NCBI GenBank assembly: GCA_903851455.1
Contig: CAINOM010000462.1
Coordinates: forward strand, 1-8,267
Length of the DNA: 8,267 nucleotides
Reading direction: 5' to 3'
DNA from: an uncultured Bacteroidota bacterium
GTDB lineage: Bacteria; Bacteroidota; Bacteroidia; Chitinophagales; Chitinophagaceae
Shown piece by piece: positions 6,416-8,267 of this stretch; within the stretch, counting starts at the first letter, position 1; every line of letters begins with the position of its first letter. The position numbers and the translations under genes are program-made. Under the pieces are notes generated by a model. The model saw nothing but the letters and a program-made list of their open reading frames with translations. It did no database searches and was not told the DNA's origin.

Positions 6416-7639
6416 CTAGTTATATCCGAGCTTCTTCAACGCGTCAGTAATCTCCTTTTCATTTTTATACTTCGCTTTCACAGCCTTGCCGTCTTTTACC
6501 CCGTCAAATCCGCCGTCTATTTTTGCAGAAACATCAGCGAGCTTCGTAAGGCGGCCTGGTAGCAGTCTTGTTACATTGTCGTACACCCTGTTCATGTATA
6601 GTGTGCCGGATGCCTGCTTGTCTTTCTGGTTGCTGGTCGCCACGATAACTAGTTCCTTAACCTGGTCACTGTCCGCGTTTGCAAAAAAGGTCGCAGCAAT
6701 TTTTACTGGCTGGCCTGCATTGCAGAATGTGTCTATCAATATCCGTTTATAAATGTTGTTTCCTTTTGGGACGAACATATACGCAAGTGTTCTGTAACTG
6801 TCTTTCTGCGTGCTTTCATCTTCTTCGGCTATGTACCGTTGTGTGTAGAAGGCAATAATAGCCGGTTCCTGGGTCCACTCGCTTGTCTCCCTGATCTTCG
6901 GCGTCATTTCCTGTGGAAACTCCGTATACAATGGCCTGGCCCGTACCACAAACTGAAGTGCCGGTTCTCCGGGTATTCTCTTTACCTGTGCGCCATATAC
7001 TTTTACGTTTTGTACGGCGCTTTCGGGGCTCGAATAATATTCCTCGGTACCATTCTCCAGGCATTTTTTAATGCGCATATCCCACAGGTGTTGTTTTTCC
7101 AGGTCATCCCTTCCCTCCGGATTTACCTCGCCGTCATATGTCTCCTGTACCTTATCGTGTCTCTGCAGTATTTCATGATATATCTTAATGATCTCTTGCT
7201 CGTATTTATTGGCATCATAGTCCCGGGATGAGAGTGTCGCCTGCAGGATATTGGCATAATTCAGCGCTATATCATAATGGTCCTGTTCGTGGGTCAAAAC
7301 ATAGACCGATTTCGTTCTGTCCTGTTTTGTGGACTCCCTGAAAAAAGCACGGCTTTGAAATGCGCACTTTACCCGGAAATAAGCCTTTACGCGGCCATTA
7401 GCCAATAGTTCTGCACTGTCGGGGTAAACATAAATAGCAGGGCACACATACGCAAGGGCCTGGAGGTTTCTTTCGGCCAGTTTATCGGAAAACTCTTTGT
7501 CTTCCTTGCCCTGGAAGTCATCCCAGACCAGGGTGCGGTAATTCAGGATCTTTCCTTCCGGGGCAATATAGTCGTAATCATTCTGGGCATAGACCTTTGT
7601 CATGGACAACATACACACAAGAAGAATTAGCAGGCGCAT
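6416..7639 (-). CDS. secreted DUF922-like protein with HExxH motif
   Basis: A 407-residue exported protein. The N-terminus MRLLILLVCMLSMTKVYAQND is a clear Sec signal peptide, probably cut after Ala18; there is no lipoprotein cysteine at the cut site. The segment at about 37-130 (LVWDDFQGK, then KAYFRVKCAFQSRAFF, then VLTHEQDHYDIALNYANIL) resembles DUF922, a family of predicted zinc-dependent proteases. HEQDH at 117-121 fits HExxH, giving His117, Glu118 and His121; a third zinc ligand is not identified. The remaining region, about 200-407, contains no motif I know. It is rich in beta-type sequence (VKVYGAQVKRI, LQFVVRARPLY, ELVIVATSN) and may be a separate domain. The protein should act in the periplasm or outside the cell. 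TACATTTA at 7657-7664, read on the minus strand, matches 7 of 8 bases of a -7 element, but no well-spaced -33 box was found. Confidence 0.85.
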   Translation of the reverse strand: MRLLILLVCMLSMTKVYAQNDYDYIAPEGKILNYRTLVWDDFQGKEDKEFSDKLAERNLQALAYVCPAIYVYPDSAELLANGRVKAYFRVKCAFQSRAFFRESTKQDRTKSVYVLTHEQDHYDIALNYANILQATLSSRDYDANKYEQEIIKIYHEILQRHDKVQETYDGEVNPEGRDDLEKQHLWDMRIKKCLENGTEEYYSSPESAVQNVKVYGAQVKRIPGEPALQFVVRARPLYTEFPQEMTPKIRETSEWTQEPAIIAFYTQRYIAEEDESTQKDSYRTLAYMFVPKGNNIYKRILIDTFCNAGQPVKIAATFFANADSDQVKELVIVATSNQKDKQASGTLYMNRVYDNVTRLLPGRLTKLADVSAKIDGGFDGVKDGKAVKAKYKNEKEITDALKKLGYN

Positions 7640-7711
7640 ACAAGGATTTCTTTTACTAAATGTAATAAGTTATACGCAAATTGGGAACTGTGCTATGCAG
7701 GAAAGCCAATA

Positions 7712-7747
7712 GAAGAAGGCCAGATCGGGTGCGATCAGCCGTTCTTC
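7712..7747. other. imperfect stem-loop in divergent intergenic region
   Basis: GAAGAA (7712-7717) pairs with TTCTTC (7742-7747), GGC (7718-7720) with GCC (7738-7740), and GATCG (7723-7727) with CGATC (7732-7736), with small internal bulges and a GGTG loop. It lies in the 160 bases between the divergent starts at 7639 and 7800. No U-run follows directly, so it does not look like a terminator. It may be an operator or an RNA structure in a leader. Apart from this, nothing clear is seen in the interval. Confidence 0.4.
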
Positions 7748-7799
7748 GCTCAGTGGCATCATTTTTACTTCATACATGAAAACACTAAATTTTTAAGTT

Positions 7800-8102
7800 A
7801 TGAAAAACGCAATCACAAGTATCACCTCCCGGTTCGTTCTGTTGTCTTTTTGCCTGGTGGCAACAATTACAGCATTCGCTCAGGATGCCAGCACTACGTC
7901 GCAGACGAATACCACCGAAAGCCATTCCACATCAACAGCCGCTGTGCCTAATGACGCCCAAAGCTGGCTTAGTAGCCCTATAGTATGGGTTGTAGGTGGC
8001 GTTGTCCTGTTGTTGATAATTGTCGGTCTGATGAGTTCCAGGGGCAATAAGAGCAAGAGTACAGTAACCAGGACTTCAACAACGGAGGTAAAGGTGGACT
8101 AG
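7800..8102 (+). CDS. small signal-peptide plus single-helix membrane protein
   Basis: A 100-residue protein of unknown function. MKNAITSITSRFVLLSFCLVATITAFAQ is a Sec signal peptide, probably cut after AFA or AFAQ at about residue 27-28. A low-complexity Ser/Thr/Asn/Gln-rich stretch follows (about 30-50), then a membrane helix (PIVWVVGGVVLLLIIVGLMS, about 60-79) and a short basic, Thr-rich tail (RGNKSKSTVTRT). The expected topology has the linker in the periplasm and the tail in the cytoplasm. Small proteins built this way are common in Bacteroidota, and I know of no assigned role. The ATG at 7800 is the first that gives a full signal peptide; an upstream ATG at 7776 closes after six codons. 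The gene stands alone, with its own terminator overlapping the TAG stop. TAAATTTT at 7786-7793 is too close to the start to be its promoter. Confidence 0.8.
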   Translation: MKNAITSITSRFVLLSFCLVATITAFAQDASTTSQTNTTESHSTSTAAVPNDAQSWLSSPIVWVVGGVVLLLIIVGLMSSRGNKSKSTVTRTSTTEVKVD

Positions 8103-8124
8103 CACGTTCTTGCGTGCTATTTTT
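8100..8124 (+). terminator. intrinsic terminator overlapping the stop codon
   Basis: TAGCACG (8100-8106) and CGTGCTA (8113-8119) form a 7-bp stem with loop TTCTTG, followed directly by five T (8120-8124). The left arm includes the TAG stop of the small membrane protein gene. The right arm is shared with a second possible hairpin just downstream. Confidence 0.75.
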
Positions 8125-8136
8125 GTGAAATAGCAC
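8114..8136. other. alternative hairpin sharing an arm with the terminator
   Basis: GTGCTATTT (8114-8122) and AAATAGCAC (8128-8136) are a perfect 9-bp inverted repeat around the loop TTGTG. Its left arm is the right arm and part of the U-run of the preceding terminator, so the two hairpins cannot form together. Whether this is regulatory, or just a second stabilising 3'-end structure, cannot be told from sequence. Confidence 0.5.
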
Positions 8137-8206
8137 TCCGGGGACGGGAATTTATTGGTCTCAACCGTTAGTGAAAACTATGCACTTTAGTGCAAGGGCT
8201 TTAGTA

Positions 8207-8267
8207 ATGCGAAAAAATCTGATTAAACTTGCAGATGTATCGACATGGCGGGCACACGGTATCTCGG
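8207..8267 (+). CDS. possible start of a gene running off the window
   Basis: From the ATG at 8207 the frame is open to the window end and reads MRKNLIKLADVSTWRAHGIS; the other two plus frames close quickly. In-frame alternatives are ATG at 8180 and GTG at 8171. No Shine-Dalgarno or exact -7 element is seen between the terminator and this point. Twenty codons are too few to recognise a family, and a minus-strand frame reading in from the right edge also stays open as far as about 8165. This is only a candidate. Confidence 0.3.
   Translation, partial: MRKNLIKLADVSTWRAHGIS

Noticed and set aside
7776..7796. Six-codon frame (MKTLNF) just upstream of the small membrane protein
   Set aside because: It is too short to judge and has no supporting signal; likely chance in an AT-rich leader.

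Overview
The window looks like a chromosomal segment from a member of the Bacteroidota, most likely of the Chitinophagaceae type. The evidence is indirect. Most starts lack a Shine-Dalgarno sequence. Two intergenic regions carry an exact TAnnTTTG, the -7 promoter element typical of this phylum. The gene families (SRPBCC stress-type proteins, a DUF922-like secreted protein, small signal-peptide plus membrane-helix proteins) also fit. G+C is near 50% in sampled genes, except for one AT-rich gene. The taxonomic assignment is inference.

Layout. Positions 1-1011 (+) hold the end of an SRPBCC-domain gene and two small conserved genes, spaced 43 and 20 bases apart like an operon. They end at a hairpin (1022-1070) that can terminate transcription from both sides. 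Positions 1087-5629 form a compact cyanophycin module: cyanophycin synthetase cphA (-), cyanophycinase cphB (+), and a plant-type asparaginase/isoaspartyl dipeptidase (-). cphA and cphB diverge from a 110-base region; cphB and the dipeptidase gene converge with only 11 bases between them. Positions 5782-6399 (+) hold an unrecognised, AT-rich gene with its own good promoter match. It converges, 16 bases away, on 6416-7639 (-), a secreted protein with an HExxH zinc-protease-like motif. A 160-base divergent intergenic region contains a stem-loop and leads to 7800-8102 (+), a small signal-peptide plus transmembrane protein. That gene ends in a terminator overlapping its stop codon. The last 130 bases may begin another gene.

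How the genes work together. CphA polymerises Asp and Arg into the nitrogen reserve cyanophycin. CphB cuts the polymer into beta-Asp-Arg dipeptides. The Ntn-type isoaspartyl peptidase can split these into free Asp and Arg. The window therefore encodes a complete make-store-recycle cycle, and the key active-site residues of all three enzymes are visible. CphA also keeps the HxxEH motif in its N domain that is associated with self-priming. No CRISPR array, tRNA, rRNA or insertion sequence was found. I found no clear candidate for a wholly new system; the least explained items are the AT-rich orphan gene, the paired alternative hairpins near 8100-8136, and the conserved small-protein operon at the left edge.
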